From the NCBI GenBank assembly GCA_018262975.1, contig JADFDG010000018.1, positions 1 to 64,000 of the forward strand: 64,000 bases of DNA. The letters are read 5' to 3'. The translations under genes and the position numbers were made by a program. Origin of the DNA: Gammaproteobacteria bacterium (lineage in GTDB: Bacteria; Pseudomonadota; Gammaproteobacteria; Pseudomonadales; JADFDG01). A model generated the notes under the pieces. It saw only the letters and a list, made by a program, of their open reading frames with translations. It was not told the DNA's origin and searched no databases. How positions within the stretch are numbered: position 1 is the stretch's first letter; every line of letters begins with the position of its first letter. This document shows, piece by piece, positions 52,427-62,099 of the stretch.

Positions 52427-54240
52427 GAATGGCCTCCGTCGCCACGTTCGTGCCGCAGGTTGTCGACCACGCGCGTCAGCGCGTCATCGAGTTTCTGGTC
52501 GCGGGTGAGCTGGCTGATGCTGCCGTCGGCAAGACCGCGCACCAGTTCGTCGCGCAGGAGCTCGCGCTTGGCGTTGCCGTCCATGTCGACAAAGATGTAC
52601 TTGCCGCTGGAGGGCAGCACCACCGTCAGGCGCCGGCGTTCGATCGCGCCGGCGCCGTCGCGGAAGGCCAGCCAGGCGCCGATGGTCAGGCTGCTGGCCA
52701 TCAGGCGGGCACGTTGCATCCGCTGTTGCTCGGCGTTGCGCGCGGCGAGGTCTGCCTGTTGCTGCGCTTCGCTGGCTCGCCGTTGGGCTTCCAGGCGTAC
52801 CGCTTCCAGCGCCTGGGCTTCGGCCAGGGCCTTTTGCCGCGCGGCCTCGCGCTGGCGCGCCTCGGTGGCCGCTTGCTGGCGTGCCGCGCGCAGCATTTCG
52901 AGCTTGTCCTCCTGCGCGCGCTGCTGGCGCGCCAGCAATTCGGCGGAAACGCCGGCGATACACTCCGCCAGCGGGTCGCCGGCCGGCAGCGCCTCGGCGT
53001 CGCCGCTGGCCAGGTGCAGGGCCATGGCTTCCCATGAACAAGCCAGCGCGCGCGCGCCGAGCGCATTCACGAACAACAGCTGGCGGGTGTCTTCCTGCGA
53101 CACCAGCAGGCGGATGCGCCGCGTGGTGTTGCCGTCGCGCCACAGCAGCCAGGTGCCCGGCGCCAGGCTGCGCACCCGCGCCAGCAGGTGCTCGCTGAGC
53201 GCCGCGCTGCCATCGGCGAGCGCATCGCCGGCGTCCACCGGCGCAAGGGGCAGGGTGTCGCGCGGCTCGTTGCGCAGGACGCGCAGGTGCTCGGCGTCGA
53301 TGGCGGCAATGATGCGTTCGCGCGCGGCGGGATCGTGCACCACCAGTCCGGCCAGCGCCGTGATTTCCTCGCTCACCTGCGCCACCACCCGGTAGAGCTG
53401 GTTGCGCGCCTCGTCGCCGATCTCCGGGCTCAGTGTCCAGCGCAGCGAGCCGGTGGTGCGCTTGACCCGTTGCCACAGCGCGCCCTGCTCGCCTTCGCTG
53501 AGCAGCACCCACTGCATGGCGGCAAACCAGTCCTGCCGCAATACGGTGGCCACCTCGCTGCCGAGCGGTCGTCCGGCCAGCGCCTGGTTGAGCGTGCGGG
53601 CGGCCAGCTGGCGGGCACGCCGGGCACGCAATGCGCCGGATTCGGCGTCGATGACCCGCTTTTCAAGGCGCGCGGTGCGTTGGCGCTCGCCATCCAGCCA
53701 ATGCACCGCCGCATCGGCAATCTCGTGCCAGTGGCTGCCGGGCTCTGCCAGGCGAGCCAGCCACTGTGCGACCTGCGTACGGGTGGCTTCAGCTGCCGGC
53801 CCGAGTTCGGGATGCCAGCCGCAGGCCAGGCTGTAGAAGGTGCCCAGCAGGCGGTGCGCGGCATGTTGCGGGTTGGTCACCCAGCCGTCCGCCGCCAGCG
53901 CCTGCGCGGCAAATACGCCGCGGTGCGCGGCGATGGCATCGGCGAGTTGCGGGTGGAATGCCGGTGCCGCGAGGAACCTGCCGAGTATCTGCTCGACCGC
54001 GTCGAGCATGCCGTACTGGTAGGCGCTGAGTGTCTCCGTGGCCGACAGCCTCACCAGTGCCCAGTCGGCCAGCGACAGTTCGCGACTGACTGCCACGCCC
54101 AGCCGCGCGGCGAGGTCGGCATCCGCCAGCGTGCGGCGATTACCGGGCTCCACCGGCACCGTGTAACCGGCGGCCAGCATCCGCGCGAAGGCCGCCGCCT
54201 GTTCGGCGACCTCGGCGGTCAGGGTGAATGGCGCTGCCAT
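52423..54240 (-). CDS. DUF1631 family protein
   Basis: A 605-aa soluble protein, taken from ATG 54240 (MAAPFTLTAEVAEQAAAF). Residues about 280-330 (WVLLSEGEQGALWQRVKRTT) and the C-terminal LLRDELVRGLADGSISQLTR with a PilZ-like LTIGAWLAFRDGAGAIERRR segment match the DUF1631 family of gammaproteobacteria. A long Ala/Gln/Arg-rich coiled coil (about 450-525) lies before the end. It is coupled to the PilZ gene. A c-di-GMP-linked role is suggested by that pairing but not shown. Confidence 0.82.
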   Translation of the reverse strand: MAAPFTLTAEVAEQAAAFARMLAAGYTVPVEPGNRRTLADADLAARLGVAVSRELSLADWALVRLSATETLSAYQYGMLDAVEQILGRFLAAPAFHPQLADAIAAHRGVFAAQALAADGWVTNPQHAAHRLLGTFYSLACGWHPELGPAAEATRTQVAQWLARLAEPGSHWHEIADAAVHWLDGERQRTARLEKRVIDAESGALRARRARQLAARTLNQALAGRPLGSEVATVLRQDWFAAMQWVLLSEGEQGALWQRVKRTTGSLRWTLSPEIGDEARNQLYRVVAQVSEEITALAGLVVHDPAARERIIAAIDAEHLRVLRNEPRDTLPLAPVDAGDALADGSAALSEHLLARVRSLAPGTWLLWRDGNTTRRIRLLVSQEDTRQLLFVNALGARALACSWEAMALHLASGDAEALPAGDPLAECIAGVSAELLARQQRAQEDKLEMLRAARQQAATEARQREAARQKALAEAQALEAVRLEAQRRASEAQQQADLAARNAEQQRMQRARLMASSLTIGAWLAFRDGAGAIERRRLTVVLPSSGKYIFVDMDGNAKRELLRDELVRGLADGSISQLTRDQKLDDALTRVVDNLRHERGDGGHS

Positions 54241-54268
54241 GCGCGACGGTGTGGGCTCGGCTCCGGCC

Positions 54269-54967
54269 TCAGCGCTGCAACTGGATGGCGCCGTTGACGT
54301 TGACGACGATCTCGCTGTCGCCGCCGGCAAATTCCTGGGGCGCAACCTCCACGGCGTCGGCCTTCATGGCCATGGCGCGCATCACTGGCATCGGCGGCCG
54401 GTTGTTGCCGGCATTGACGTTGAGGTTGACGGCGCGCCAGGCGCGCGCACCCATCGAACGGGCGACGATGTCGGCGCGGGCCTCGAAAGCCTTGAGCGCG
54501 CTGTCGATCAGGCGGTTCTCGGTGGCGGTGGCCGTGTCCGGGGCCAGCACGAAGTGGATGCCGGACAACTGCAGGTTGCCTTCCATCTTCGCGATGGCAC
54601 GAGAGGCGGCGTCGAAGTCCTTGCTCTCCACGCGCAGTTCGGCGCGGGTGCGCCAGCCGGTGAGGCGGTTCTTCGCGTCGTACACCGGCCAGGTGGACTG
54701 CGCCCCGGTCTCGATCTTCACCCCCGGGAATTCGTGCACCAGGCGGACGGCCTGGTTGAGGGTGCGGTTCACCTCGGCGGCCAGCTTCGATGCGTCGCTG
54801 TTGGTCTTCTCCACGTACAGCGTCGCCATCAGCAGGTCGTTGGCTACCTCCGCACGCGCACTGGCGTCCAGGTTGATCACGTCATAGTTCAGCGGCTCTG
54901 CCTGCGCGGCGCCGGCAACGGCAAGGGCGGTGGCGGCAAGCAGGTTGGTCAGGAGCTTCATGTCCAT
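54269..54967 (-). CDS. SIMPL-domain (DUF541) periplasmic protein
   Basis: A 232-aa protein. ATG 54967 is used because GTGAGA lies just upstream; ATG 54961 is a close alternative. A signal peptide (about 1-23, ending GAAQA) is followed by a SIMPL domain (DASARAEVANDLLMATLYVE, TGAQSTWPVYDAKNRLTGWR, FEARADIVARSMGARAWRAV). SIMPL proteins are periplasmic, and some have been linked to oxidative stress. It begins 5 bp after the acs stop and 28 bp before the DUF1631 gene. Confidence 0.88.
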   Translation of the reverse strand: MDMKLLTNLLAATALAVAGAAQAEPLNYDVINLDASARAEVANDLLMATLYVEKTNSDASKLAAEVNRTLNQAVRLVHEFPGVKIETGAQSTWPVYDAKNRLTGWRTRAELRVESKDFDAASRAIAKMEGNLQLSGIHFVLAPDTATATENRLIDSALKAFEARADIVARSMGARAWRAVNLNVNAGNNRPPMPVMRAMAMKADAVEVAPQEFAGGDSEIVVNVNGAIQLQR

Positions 54968-54972
54968 TTTTC

Positions 54973-56910
54973 TCACTTGTTGGCACGGTGTTCGATGAGG
55001 TCGGAGACCACGGACGGATCGGCGAGCGTGGTGGTGTCCCCGAGGCTGTCGAGCTCGTTGGTGGCGATCTTGCGCAGGATGCGGCGCATGATCTTGCCGG
55101 AACGCGTTTTCGGCAGGCCGGGAGCGAACTGGATGACGTCCGGACGCGCGATGGCACCGATCTCCTTCGCTACGAAGACCGCCAGTTCCTTGCGCAGTTC
55201 CTCGGTGGGTTGCTCGCCGCTCATCAGCGTGACGTAGCAGTAGATGCCCTGTCCCTTGATGTTGTGCGGATAACCCACCACCGCTGCCTCGGCGACCTTC
55301 GGGTGCAGCACCAGCGCGCTCTCCACCTCGGCGGTGCCCAGGCGGTGACCTGACACGTTGAGCACGTCGTCTACGCGGCCGGTGATCCACCAGTAGCCGT
55401 CCTCGTCGCGGCGCGCGCCGTCACCGGTGAAATACTTGCCCTTGTAGGTCGAGAAGTAGGTCTGTACGCAGCGGTCGTGGTCGCCGTACACCGTGCGGAT
55501 CTGTCCGGGCCAGGTCTGCGTGATCACCAGGTTGCCGCTGGTGGCGCCCTCCAGCACGTTGCCGTCGGCGTCCACCAGTTCCGGCTTCACGCCGAAGAAC
55601 GGCAGCGTGGCCGAGCCGGGCTTCAGCGCGAATGCGCCGGGCAGCGGCGCGATCATGATGCCGCCGGTCTCCGTCTGCCACCAGGTGTCCACGATCGGGC
55701 AGCGGTGCTCGCCGACCACGCGGTGGTACCACTCCCAGGCTTCCGGGTTGATCGGCTCGCCGACCGACCCGAGCAATTTCAGCGAGGTGCGCTTCGTCTT
55801 CTGAACCGGGCCGTCGCCGAGCGCCATCAGCGCGCGCAACGCGGTGGGCGCGGTGTAGAAGATGTTCACCTGGTGCTTGTCGATCACCTCCCAGAAGCGC
55901 GATGCGCTCGGGTAGGTCGGCACACCCTCGAACATCAGGGTCACCGCGCCATTCGCCAGCGGGCCGTACACGATGTACGAGTGGCCGGTCACCCAGCCCA
56001 CGTCGGCGGTGCACCAGTAGATGTCGCCGTCGTGGTAGTCGAACACGTACTTGTGCGTCATCGCCGCCTGCAGCAGGTAGCCGGCGGTGGTGTGCAGTAC
56101 GCCCTTGGGTTTGCCGGTGGAGCCGGAGGTGTAGAGGATGAACAGCGGGTCTTCCGCCGCCATGCGCTCCGGTTCGCAGGTCGCCGCGGCTTTCGCCGTT
56201 TCCTCGTGGTACCAGACGTCGCGTCCCTGCTGCCAGCCGATGGCGCCGCCGGTACGGCGGACGGTGACCACGGTGTGCACGTTCGGGCAGGACTTCAGGG
56301 CTTCGTCGGTATTGGCCTTGAGCGGCACCTTCCTGCCGCCGCGTACGCCTTCGTCAGCGGTGATCACCACCCGGCAGTCGGAGTCGAGGATGCGGTCCTT
56401 GAGCGAGTCCGGCGAGAAGCCGCCGAACACCACCGAGTGGACCGCGCCGATGCGCGTGCAGGCGAGCATCGCCACCGCTGCTTCCGGGATCATCGGCATG
56501 TAGATGCAGACGCGGTCGCCCTTGCGCACGCCGCGCGCCTTCAGCGCGTTGGCGAGCCGGCAGACTTTCTCGTGCAGCTCGCGGTAGGTGATCTTCGCGT
56601 CGTCGGTGGGCTCGTCGCCTTCCCAGATGATTGCCACCTGGTTGCCGCGCGCATCGAGATGGCGGTCCAGGCAGTTGTAGCTGACGTTGAGCTCGGCGCC
56701 CTCGAACCAGCGCGTATCCACCTTGTGGAAATCCGACTGCACCACCGAGTCCCACTTGCGGAAGAAGGTGAGGAACTCGTCGGCGCGCGCCGCCCAGAAC
56801 GGCCCGGGCTGCTCGATCGATTCGCGGTACCAGGCATCGTACTGCGCACGCGTCATCAGCGTGTTGCGCTGGAATGCTTCGGGTACGGGATAGACGTGCG
56901 CTTCGCTCAT
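54973..56910 (-). CDS. acs: Acetyl-CoA synthetase
   Basis: A 645-aa AMP-forming ligase, taken from ATG 56910 with AAGGAG upstream. It has the ATP-binding [36 protein letters not shown], and the C-terminal Lys606 in [15 protein letters not shown], the residue controlled by acetylation in Salmonella Acs. It activates acetate through acetyl-AMP. In Pseudomonas an acs gene also lies beside the pan/pcnB region, and carbon-catabolite control there involves CbrAB/Crc. Confidence 0.96.
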   Translation of the reverse strand: MSEAHVYPVPEAFQRNTLMTRAQYDAWYRESIEQPGPFWAARADEFLTFFRKWDSVVQSDFHKVDTRWFEGAELNVSYNCLDRHLDARGNQVAIIWEGDEPTDDAKITYRELHEKVCRLANALKARGVRKGDRVCIYMPMIPEAAVAMLACTRIGAVHSVVFGGFSPDSLKDRILDSDCRVVITADEGVRGGRKVPLKANTDEALKSCPNVHTVVTVRRTGGAIGWQQGRDVWYHEETAKAAATCEPERMAAEDPLFILYTSGSTGKPKGVLHTTAGYLLQAAMTHKYVFDYHDGDIYWCTADVGWVTGHSYIVYGPLANGAVTLMFEGVPTYPSASRFWEVIDKHQVNIFYTAPTALRALMALGDGPVQKTKRTSLKLLGSVGEPINPEAWEWYHRVVGEHRCPIVDTWWQTETGGIMIAPLPGAFALKPGSATLPFFGVKPELVDADGNVLEGATSGNLVITQTWPGQIRTVYGDHDRCVQTYFSTYKGKYFTGDGARRDEDGYWWITGRVDDVLNVSGHRLGTAEVESALVLHPKVAEAAVVGYPHNIKGQGIYCYVTLMSGEQPTEELRKELAVFVAKEIGAIARPDVIQFAPGLPKTRSGKIMRRILRKIATNELDSLGDTTTLADPSVVSDLIEHRANK

Positions 56911-57012
56911 GGCGGGACTCCTTTGGCGTGCGGCCGCGCCGGGCCGCCGGGGAGTCCTACTTTCCCCTGAAAGCCACGGGGGCTCAAGGTGACGGGTGTA
57001 AACGATGACCGG

Positions 57013-57062
57013 TCGGGGGCATGACCCCCTCTCTGCATGTAGTGAGGGGGCCATGCCCCCGA
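57013..57062. repeat. Inverted pair of the 24-bp intergenic repeat, panD-acs
   Basis: Copy 1 in minus orientation is 57013-57036 and copy 2 in plus orientation is 57039-57062. They are separated by only 2 bp, so the order is the reverse of the grpE-dnaK and greA-yhbY pairs (tail-to-tail instead of head-to-head). Each copy differs from consensus at one or two bases. Confidence 0.85.
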
Positions 57063-57082
57063 TTCGTGGCCGGCGCCGGAAA

Positions 57083-57108
57083 CAAAAACGCCCGCACGGG
57101 GCGGGCGT
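57083..57108 (-). terminator. Terminator of the pcnB-folK-pan operon after panD
   Basis: Read leftward, ACGCCCGC-CCCGT-GCGGGCGT is followed by TTTTGTTTCC. It lies 26 bp after the panD stop, between panD and acs. Confidence 0.88.
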
Positions 57109-57133
57109 CTTCAGCAGTGCCGGGTGATCCCGT

Positions 57134-57514
57134 TCAGGCGACCTGCACGGGGATGGCGTTGGTGGTGTGGGTCACCACGTTGCCTTCGCCGCAGTAGACC
57201 ATGCGCGGCTTGTAGTTCAGCAGCTCGGCGGCGCTGTACTGGGCATAGGCGCAGATGATGACGATGTCACCCTCGGCGGCCTTGTGCGCGGCGGCGCCGT
57301 TCACCGAGATCATGCGCGACCCGTTCTCCGCACGGATGGCGTAGGTGGTGAAACGCTCGCCATTGGTCACGTTGTAGATCTGGATCTGCTCGTATTCGTG
57401 GATGCCGGCGAGGTCCAGCAGGTCGCCATCAATGGCGCAGGAGCCCTCGTAGTCCAGCACGGAGTGCGTGACTCGGGCGCGGTGCAACTTGGCTTTCAGC
57501 ATGATGGACTGCAT
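57134..57514 (-). CDS. panD: Aspartate 1-decarboxylase PanD
   Basis: The 126-aa proenzyme is taken from ATG 57514 with GGAGGT just upstream. The self-cleavage site is Gly24-Ser25 in [14 protein letters not shown], which creates the pyruvoyl cofactor. The conserved [20 protein letters not shown] and [12 protein letters not shown] follow. It makes beta-alanine for pantothenate. A 189-bp gap separates it from panC; that gap holds a TAGTAT -10-like box and a degenerate TCGGGG...CCCCGA repeat, so panD may have its own promoter. Confidence 0.96.
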   Translation of the reverse strand: MQSIMLKAKLHRARVTHSVLDYEGSCAIDGDLLDLAGIHEYEQIQIYNVTNGERFTTYAIRAENGSRMISVNGAAAHKAAEGDIVIICAYAQYSAAELLNYKPRMVYCGEGNVVTHTTNAIPVQVA

Positions 57515-57703
57515 GGTCACCTCCAGGCCGGTCGTTACCGCCGGCCCCGTCAGGGGGAGAGCGGACGCCGGATACTAGCCCAGGCCGGAAAAAATGGCGC
57601 GCCAGTTTGCCAGACAAGAATCGGGGTCGCAACGCACAGACTTCTACGCCCCCGACCCTTGCCGGACGGCCCCGACTATGGGCCGGGTTACCCCCGGCGG
57701 ATA

Positions 57704-58558
57704 TCAGGATTTTCCGAGCGAAAACGAGACGTTATCGATCAGCCGGGTGCTGCCCAGACGGGCGGCGGTGGCAATCACCAGGTAGTCGTCGCTGGCCGCT
57801 GCCGGCTTGAGATCATGTCCGTTGCGGATGTCGAAGTAATCGATCACTAACCCGGCTGACTCGATGTTTGCTGAGGCTTCGGCTGCCACCGCGGCAAAAT
57901 CGCGGCGACCGCCGGCAATGGCATCGCGGGCCTGGCAGAGGCTGCGATAAATCACCGCGGCGGTCTGCTTCTGGCTGGCGTCGAGGTAGCCGTTGCGCGA
58001 ACTCATGGCCAGTCCGGAGGCCTCGCGTACGGTGGAAACGCCGATGATGCGTACCGGGAAGCACAGGTCGGCGGCCATGCGGCGGATGATCGCCAGTTGC
58101 TGGAAGTCCTTTTCGCCGAACAGGGCGATGTCGGCGGGCACGATGTTGAACAGCTTGCTGACCACCGTGGACACGCCGTCGAAGTGCCCGGGGCGCGACT
58201 TGCCGCACAGCGCCTCGCCCAGGCCCGGTACGTGCACCACCGTCTGCGTCTTGCCGGCGGGGTACATCTCGTCCACCGACGGGACGAACAGCAGGCTGCA
58301 GCCGGCGGCGGCGAGTTTCGCCGAGTCCTCGGCCAGCGTGCGCGGGTACTTGTCGAAATCCTCGTTCGGGCCGAACTGGGTCGGGTTGACGAAGATGCTG
58401 CACACCACGTGGCGTGCCTGCTTGAGGCCTTCGCGCACCAGGGTGATGTGGCCCTCGTGCAGGTTGCCCATGGTCGGCACGAACGCAACGCTGTCGCCGG
58501 CCTGTTGCCAGGCGCGCACCTGCGCGCGCACCTCGGCGATGGTGTGTACGGTTTTCAT
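57704..58558 (-). CDS. panC: Pantothenate synthetase PanC
   Basis: A 284-aa ligase joining pantoate and beta-alanine with ATP. The HIGH-type motif is VPTMGNLHEGHITLVREG (His34, His37). Conserved FVNPTQFGPNEDFDKYPRT and LFGEKDFQQLAIIRRM follow, and MSSRNGYL is present. It follows panB after 4 bp. Confidence 0.96.
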   Translation of the reverse strand: MKTVHTIAEVRAQVRAWQQAGDSVAFVPTMGNLHEGHITLVREGLKQARHVVCSIFVNPTQFGPNEDFDKYPRTLAEDSAKLAAAGCSLLFVPSVDEMYPAGKTQTVVHVPGLGEALCGKSRPGHFDGVSTVVSKLFNIVPADIALFGEKDFQQLAIIRRMAADLCFPVRIIGVSTVREASGLAMSSRNGYLDASQKQTAAVIYRSLCQARDAIAGGRRDFAAVAAEASANIESAGLVIDYFDIRNGHDLKPAAASDDYLVIATAARLGSTRLIDNVSFSLGKS

Positions 58559-58562
58559 CGGC

Positions 58563-59384
58563 TTATTCGAAGCAATGTTCGGCAGCAGGGAAGGAGCCGT
58601 CCTTTACGGCGGCGACGTAGGCGCGTACCGCGCCCTCGACGCCGTCGGTGCGGCCGGCCAGGAAATTCTTCACGAAGCGCGCCGGCTTGCCGGGCGACAC
58701 GCCGAGGATGTCGTGCAGCACCAGCACCTGGCCGTCGCACTCCGGCGCGGCGCCGATGCCGATCACCGGGATGTGCACCTCGGCCATGATCCGCTTCGTC
58801 AGCGCGCGCGGGATGCATTCGAACAGCAGCACGTCGGCGCCGGCGGCTTCCAGCGCCTTGGCGTCGGCGATGATGGCCTGTGCCTGCGCGTCGTCGCGGC
58901 CCTGCACGCGGTAGCCGCCGAAGGCGTTCACCGACTGCGGCGTCAGCCCCAGGTGCGCGCACACCGGGATCCCGCAGCGCTTGAGCGCGCGCACGGTATC
59001 GGCCAGCCAGCCGCCGCCCTCGATCTTCACCATGTGTGCGCCGGCGGCCATCAGCCGGCCGGACCACTGCAGGCATTGCTCGATGGTGGCAGTACCCATG
59101 AAAGGCAGGTCGGCCATGATCAGCGTGGTCTCGTTGCCGCGCTGCACGCAGGCCACGTGGTAGACCATGTCGTCGATGCTCACCGGCAGCGTGCTGTCGT
59201 GGCCCTGCAGCACCATGCCCAGCGAGTCGCCGACCAGGATCACGTCCACGCCGCAGCGCGACAGCAATGTGGCGAAACTGGCGTCGTAGGTGGTGAGCAC
59301 CGTGAACTTCTCGCCGGCGGCTTTCATCTTGGCCAGCGTGGCGACGGTGACCGGCTTGCGGGTGGCTTCGGACAGGTACGCCAT
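58563..59384 (-). CDS. panB: Ketopantoate hydroxymethyltransferase PanB
   Basis: A 273-aa TIM-barrel enzyme that adds a hydroxymethyl group to 2-oxoisovalerate. Signatures are [45 protein letters not shown] and [15 protein letters not shown]. Length is typical. It follows the deoxynucleoside kinase gene by 5 bp and precedes panC. Confidence 0.97.
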   Translation of the reverse strand: MAYLSEATRKPVTVATLAKMKAAGEKFTVLTTYDASFATLLSRCGVDVILVGDSLGMVLQGHDSTLPVSIDDMVYHVACVQRGNETTLIMADLPFMGTATIEQCLQWSGRLMAAGAHMVKIEGGGWLADTVRALKRCGIPVCAHLGLTPQSVNAFGGYRVQGRDDAQAQAIIADAKALEAAGADVLLFECIPRALTKRIMAEVHIPVIGIGAAPECDGQVLVLHDILGVSPGKPARFVKNFLAGRTDGVEGAVRAYVAAVKDGSFPAAEHCFE

Positions 59385-59389
59385 GGTCG

Positions 59390-60046
59390 TTACCTCGGGG
59401 CGGGGCCGGCCGGCAGGTCCAGGCGGCCTTCGCGGTGGCTGAGGATCAGGGAGACGAGGCGACTATAGTCGCCGTCGCTACCCACGAGGTCAATTTCGGC
59501 GGCATCCACCACCAGCAGCGGGCTGTCACGGTAGCCGGCAAACAGGCGGGCATAGCCGTCCGAGAGCGCCGCGAGGTAGTCGGGCGCGATGTCCTGCTCG
59601 CAGGCGATGCCGCGGCGGGCGATGCGTTCCTGCAGCACGTCCACCGGCGCGTGCAGCCAGATGACCAGGTCGGGCTTCGGCGGTTCATCCACCACGCGCT
59701 GCCAGATGGCGTCGTACAGGCGGAATTCGTCGGCATCGAGCGTCAGCGAGGCGAACAGCCGGTCCTTCTCCAGCATGAAGTCGCTGACGCGCACCGTCTC
59801 GAACAGGTCGTCCTGGCGCACCGCGCGCAACTGCTCCACCCGCTGGAACAGGAAGAACAACTGGGTCTGCAGCGCATAGTGGCGCGGCTCGCGGTAGAAA
59901 CGCTCGAGGAACGGGTTGTCGGCGGCGCCCTCCAGCAGCAGTTCGCAGCCGAAGGTCTGCGCCAGCCGCCGGGTCAGCGTGGTCTTGCCGACGCCGATGG
60001 TGCCTTCAACGGCAATGAAGCGCGGTGGCCGCGCGGTCTCGCCCAT
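59390..60046 (-). CDS. Deoxynucleoside kinase
   Basis: A 218-aa dCK/dGK-type kinase. The P-loop GTIGVGKT is at 15-22, the conserved ERF-type region reads [20 protein letters not shown], and [20 protein letters not shown] is the DRS-like segment. A lid with [12 protein letters not shown] follows. It phosphorylates deoxynucleosides for salvage; base specificity cannot be read by eye. It sits between folK and panB in an otherwise vitamin and RNA-processing operon. Confidence 0.88.
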   Translation of the reverse strand: MGETARPPRFIAVEGTIGVGKTTLTRRLAQTFGCELLLEGAADNPFLERFYREPRHYALQTQLFFLFQRVEQLRAVRQDDLFETVRVSDFMLEKDRLFASLTLDADEFRLYDAIWQRVVDEPPKPDLVIWLHAPVDVLQERIARRGIACEQDIAPDYLAALSDGYARLFAGYRDSPLLVVDAAEIDLVGSDGDYSRLVSLILSHREGRLDLPAGPAPR

Positions 60047-60056
60047 CGGGAGGTGC

Positions 60057-60566
60057 TCAGTGCGGCAGCCGCAGGGCGCCGTCGTTGAACATCGGTGACG
60101 GCGCGCAGCGCGCCAGCAGGTCGCGCACCACGCTGCCGTCGGGCAGGGCCAGGTCCGGCGAGATGTCGGCCAGCGGCTGCAGGACGAAGCGGCGCTCGCG
60201 CACGCCCGGGTGCGGGATCACCAGGCGCTCGTGGGTGAAACGCTGGTTGCCGTACAGCAGCAGGTCGAGGTCCAGGGTGCGGGCGCCCCAGCGCTGCTGG
60301 CGCACGCGGCCCTGCGCCGCTTCGATTTCCTGCAGCGCGTCGAGCAGCGCCAGCGGCGCCAGCTCCGTGTCGATCAGCGCCACGGCGTTGAGGTAATCCG
60401 GCTGGTCGCTGCGCGGGTCATCCGGCAGCGTCATGGCCGGGTTGCGGTACACCGGCGACACGGCGCGCAGCGTGGTGCCGGGCAAGCGCGCCAGCGCATC
60501 CACCGCACGCTGCAAGTGCGCGCGCGGATCGCCGAGGTTGCTGCCAAGACCGATCCAGGCCTGCAT
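60057..60566 (-). CDS. folK: HPPK, folate pyrophosphokinase FolK
   Basis: A 169-aa enzyme that transfers pyrophosphate to hydroxymethyl-dihydropterin. The N-terminus WIGLGSNLGDPRAHLQRAVD and the signature RWGARTLDLDLLLYGNQRF, then LVIPHPGVRERRFVLQPLAD, are classic. It supplies the substrate of FolP encoded elsewhere in the window. It starts 6 bp after pcnB. Confidence 0.96.
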   Translation of the reverse strand: MQAWIGLGSNLGDPRAHLQRAVDALARLPGTTLRAVSPVYRNPAMTLPDDPRSDQPDYLNAVALIDTELAPLALLDALQEIEAAQGRVRQQRWGARTLDLDLLLYGNQRFTHERLVIPHPGVRERRFVLQPLADISPDLALPDGSVVRDLLARCAPSPMFNDGALRLPH

Positions 60567-60572
60567 GCGTGT

Positions 60573-61982
60573 TCAGTTGGCCGGTTTGCGCCGCCGGCGG
60601 CGTCGCTTGCGCCCCGCGTTGTCGCCGGGCTGCCGGCGCGCATCGAGCTCGCGCACCATGGCATGGCGTTCGTCGGTGTCGGCCTGCTGGTAGTCGCTCC
60701 ACCATTCGCCGAGCTGCTCGGCGAAGATGTCCTGCGGCTCGCGTGCCAGCGGGCCGGCATCCTCGCGCAGCAGCAGGAAGTCGTAGGCGGCGCGGAAGCG
60801 CGGGCTCTGCAGCATGGCCTCGGCGCGCTTGCCGCTGCGCCGCGGCAGGCGCAACTGCATGTCCCAGATCTCGCGCGCCGGCGCGGAAAACCGGCGCGGG
60901 ATGGCGACCACGCGGCACTGTTCGTCGAGCACCTGCTGGCCGGCCTGCGCCATGGCGGGAATGTCGGGCATGCCCTCGGCGAGCAGTTGCTGGTAGCGCC
61001 GGCTCACTTCCGGCCACAGCAGGGCGGCAAACAGGAAGGCCGGGGTGACCGACTTGCCGTCGGCGATGCGGCGGTCGGAATTGTCGAGCGCCGCGAGGAT
61101 GAACTTGCGTGCATTCGGGTCGCGGCGCGCCACGTGGCCGGCATCGGGGAACAGCACTTCATCCAGGCCGAACCGTTCCAGCCATTCCCAGCTGGCGTGG
61201 CCATAGCCGCCCAGCAGCAATTTCAGGACTTCGTCGAACAGGCGCGCCGGCGGCACCTGGTGCAGCAGCGGCTTGAGATGGGCGATCGGCCGGGCGGTGC
61301 CGTCATCAACTGTGAAGCCGAGCTTGGCGGCGAAGCGCACCGCGCGCAGCATGCGCACCGGGTCCTCGCGGTAGCGCGTTTCCGGGTCACCGATCAGGCG
61401 CAGACGCTTCTTTTCCAGGTCCTTCATGCCGCCCACGTAGTCGTGGATGGCGAAGTCGCCGATGTTGTAATACAGCGCGTTCACCGTGAAGTCGCGGCGG
61501 ATGGCGTCTTCCTCGACCGTGCCCCACACGTTGTCGCGCAGGATCATGCCGGTCTTGCCGTGCAGCGATGCGTCCTCGTCGTCCGCCACGTGGTCATCGT
61601 CACCGGTGTCGTCGGCGGCGTGATGGGCGCGGAAGGTCGCGACCTCGATGACGTCGCGGCCGAACAGGATGTGCGCCAGGCGGAAGCGGCGCCCCACCAG
61701 CCGGCAATTGCCGAACACCCGCTTGACCTGCTCCGGGGTGGCGTTGGTGGCCACGTCGAAGTCCTTGGGGTCGCCGCCGAGCAGCAGGTCGCGCACGCCG
61801 CCGCCGACCAGGTACGCCTCGTAGCCGGCGTCCTTCAGGCGATACAGCACCTTCAGGGCATGGGGACTGATGTCCTTGCGGGAAACGTTGTGGGCTTCCC
61901 GGGGGATGACGCGCAGTTCTGCCCGGGGGGGCTTGCTGCCATTGAATACGCGGCTGAGAAAGCCGACGAGGCGCTTGGGCAT
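60573..61982 (-). CDS. pcnB: Poly(A) polymerase PcnB
   Basis: The 469-aa product is taken from ATG 61982 (MPKRLVGFLSRVFNGSKPPR). The nucleotidyltransferase core reads LVGGGVRDLLLGGDPKDFDV, with catalytic Asp74 and Asp76, and RDFTVNALYYNIGDFAIHDY. Arg/Lys-rich residues end the protein (RKRRRRRRKPAN), typical of PcnB rather than CCA-adding enzyme. It adds 3' poly(A) tails that promote decay. It heads the pcnB-folK-dNK-panB-panC(-panD) operon and lies downstream of the CrcZ-like RNA, as in Pseudomonas. Confidence 0.95.
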   Translation of the reverse strand: MPKRLVGFLSRVFNGSKPPRAELRVIPREAHNVSRKDISPHALKVLYRLKDAGYEAYLVGGGVRDLLLGGDPKDFDVATNATPEQVKRVFGNCRLVGRRFRLAHILFGRDVIEVATFRAHHAADDTGDDDHVADDEDASLHGKTGMILRDNVWGTVEEDAIRRDFTVNALYYNIGDFAIHDYVGGMKDLEKKRLRLIGDPETRYREDPVRMLRAVRFAAKLGFTVDDGTARPIAHLKPLLHQVPPARLFDEVLKLLLGGYGHASWEWLERFGLDEVLFPDAGHVARRDPNARKFILAALDNSDRRIADGKSVTPAFLFAALLWPEVSRRYQQLLAEGMPDIPAMAQAGQQVLDEQCRVVAIPRRFSAPAREIWDMQLRLPRRSGKRAEAMLQSPRFRAAYDFLLLREDAGPLAREPQDIFAEQLGEWWSDYQQADTDERHAMVRELDARRQPGDNAGRKRRRRRRKPAN

Positions 61983-62065
61983 GTGGCTCGGCACGGGTGG
62001 TGTGGATGGAACGGCGGCAAGTCTACCAGCGGGGGGCGGGCCAGGCAGGCCCTGGCGGCCCCAAT

Positions 62066-62099
62066 AATGAAAACGGCGGGCCGGTTGCCCGGTCCGCCG
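62066..62099 (-). terminator. Second terminator of the CrcZ-like RNA
   Basis: Read leftward, CGGCGGACCGG-GCAA-CCGGCCCGCCG is an 11-bp stem with one A-C mismatch and a GCAA loop, followed by TTTTCATTATT. It ends about 85 bp before the pcnB start. Confidence 0.85.

Noticed and set aside
57621-57656. TCGGGG...CCCCCGA between panC and panD as a full repeat copy
   Set aside because: Only the outer GC bases match the family; the GTAGAGAG part and the CATG core are missing, so it is at most a decayed copy.
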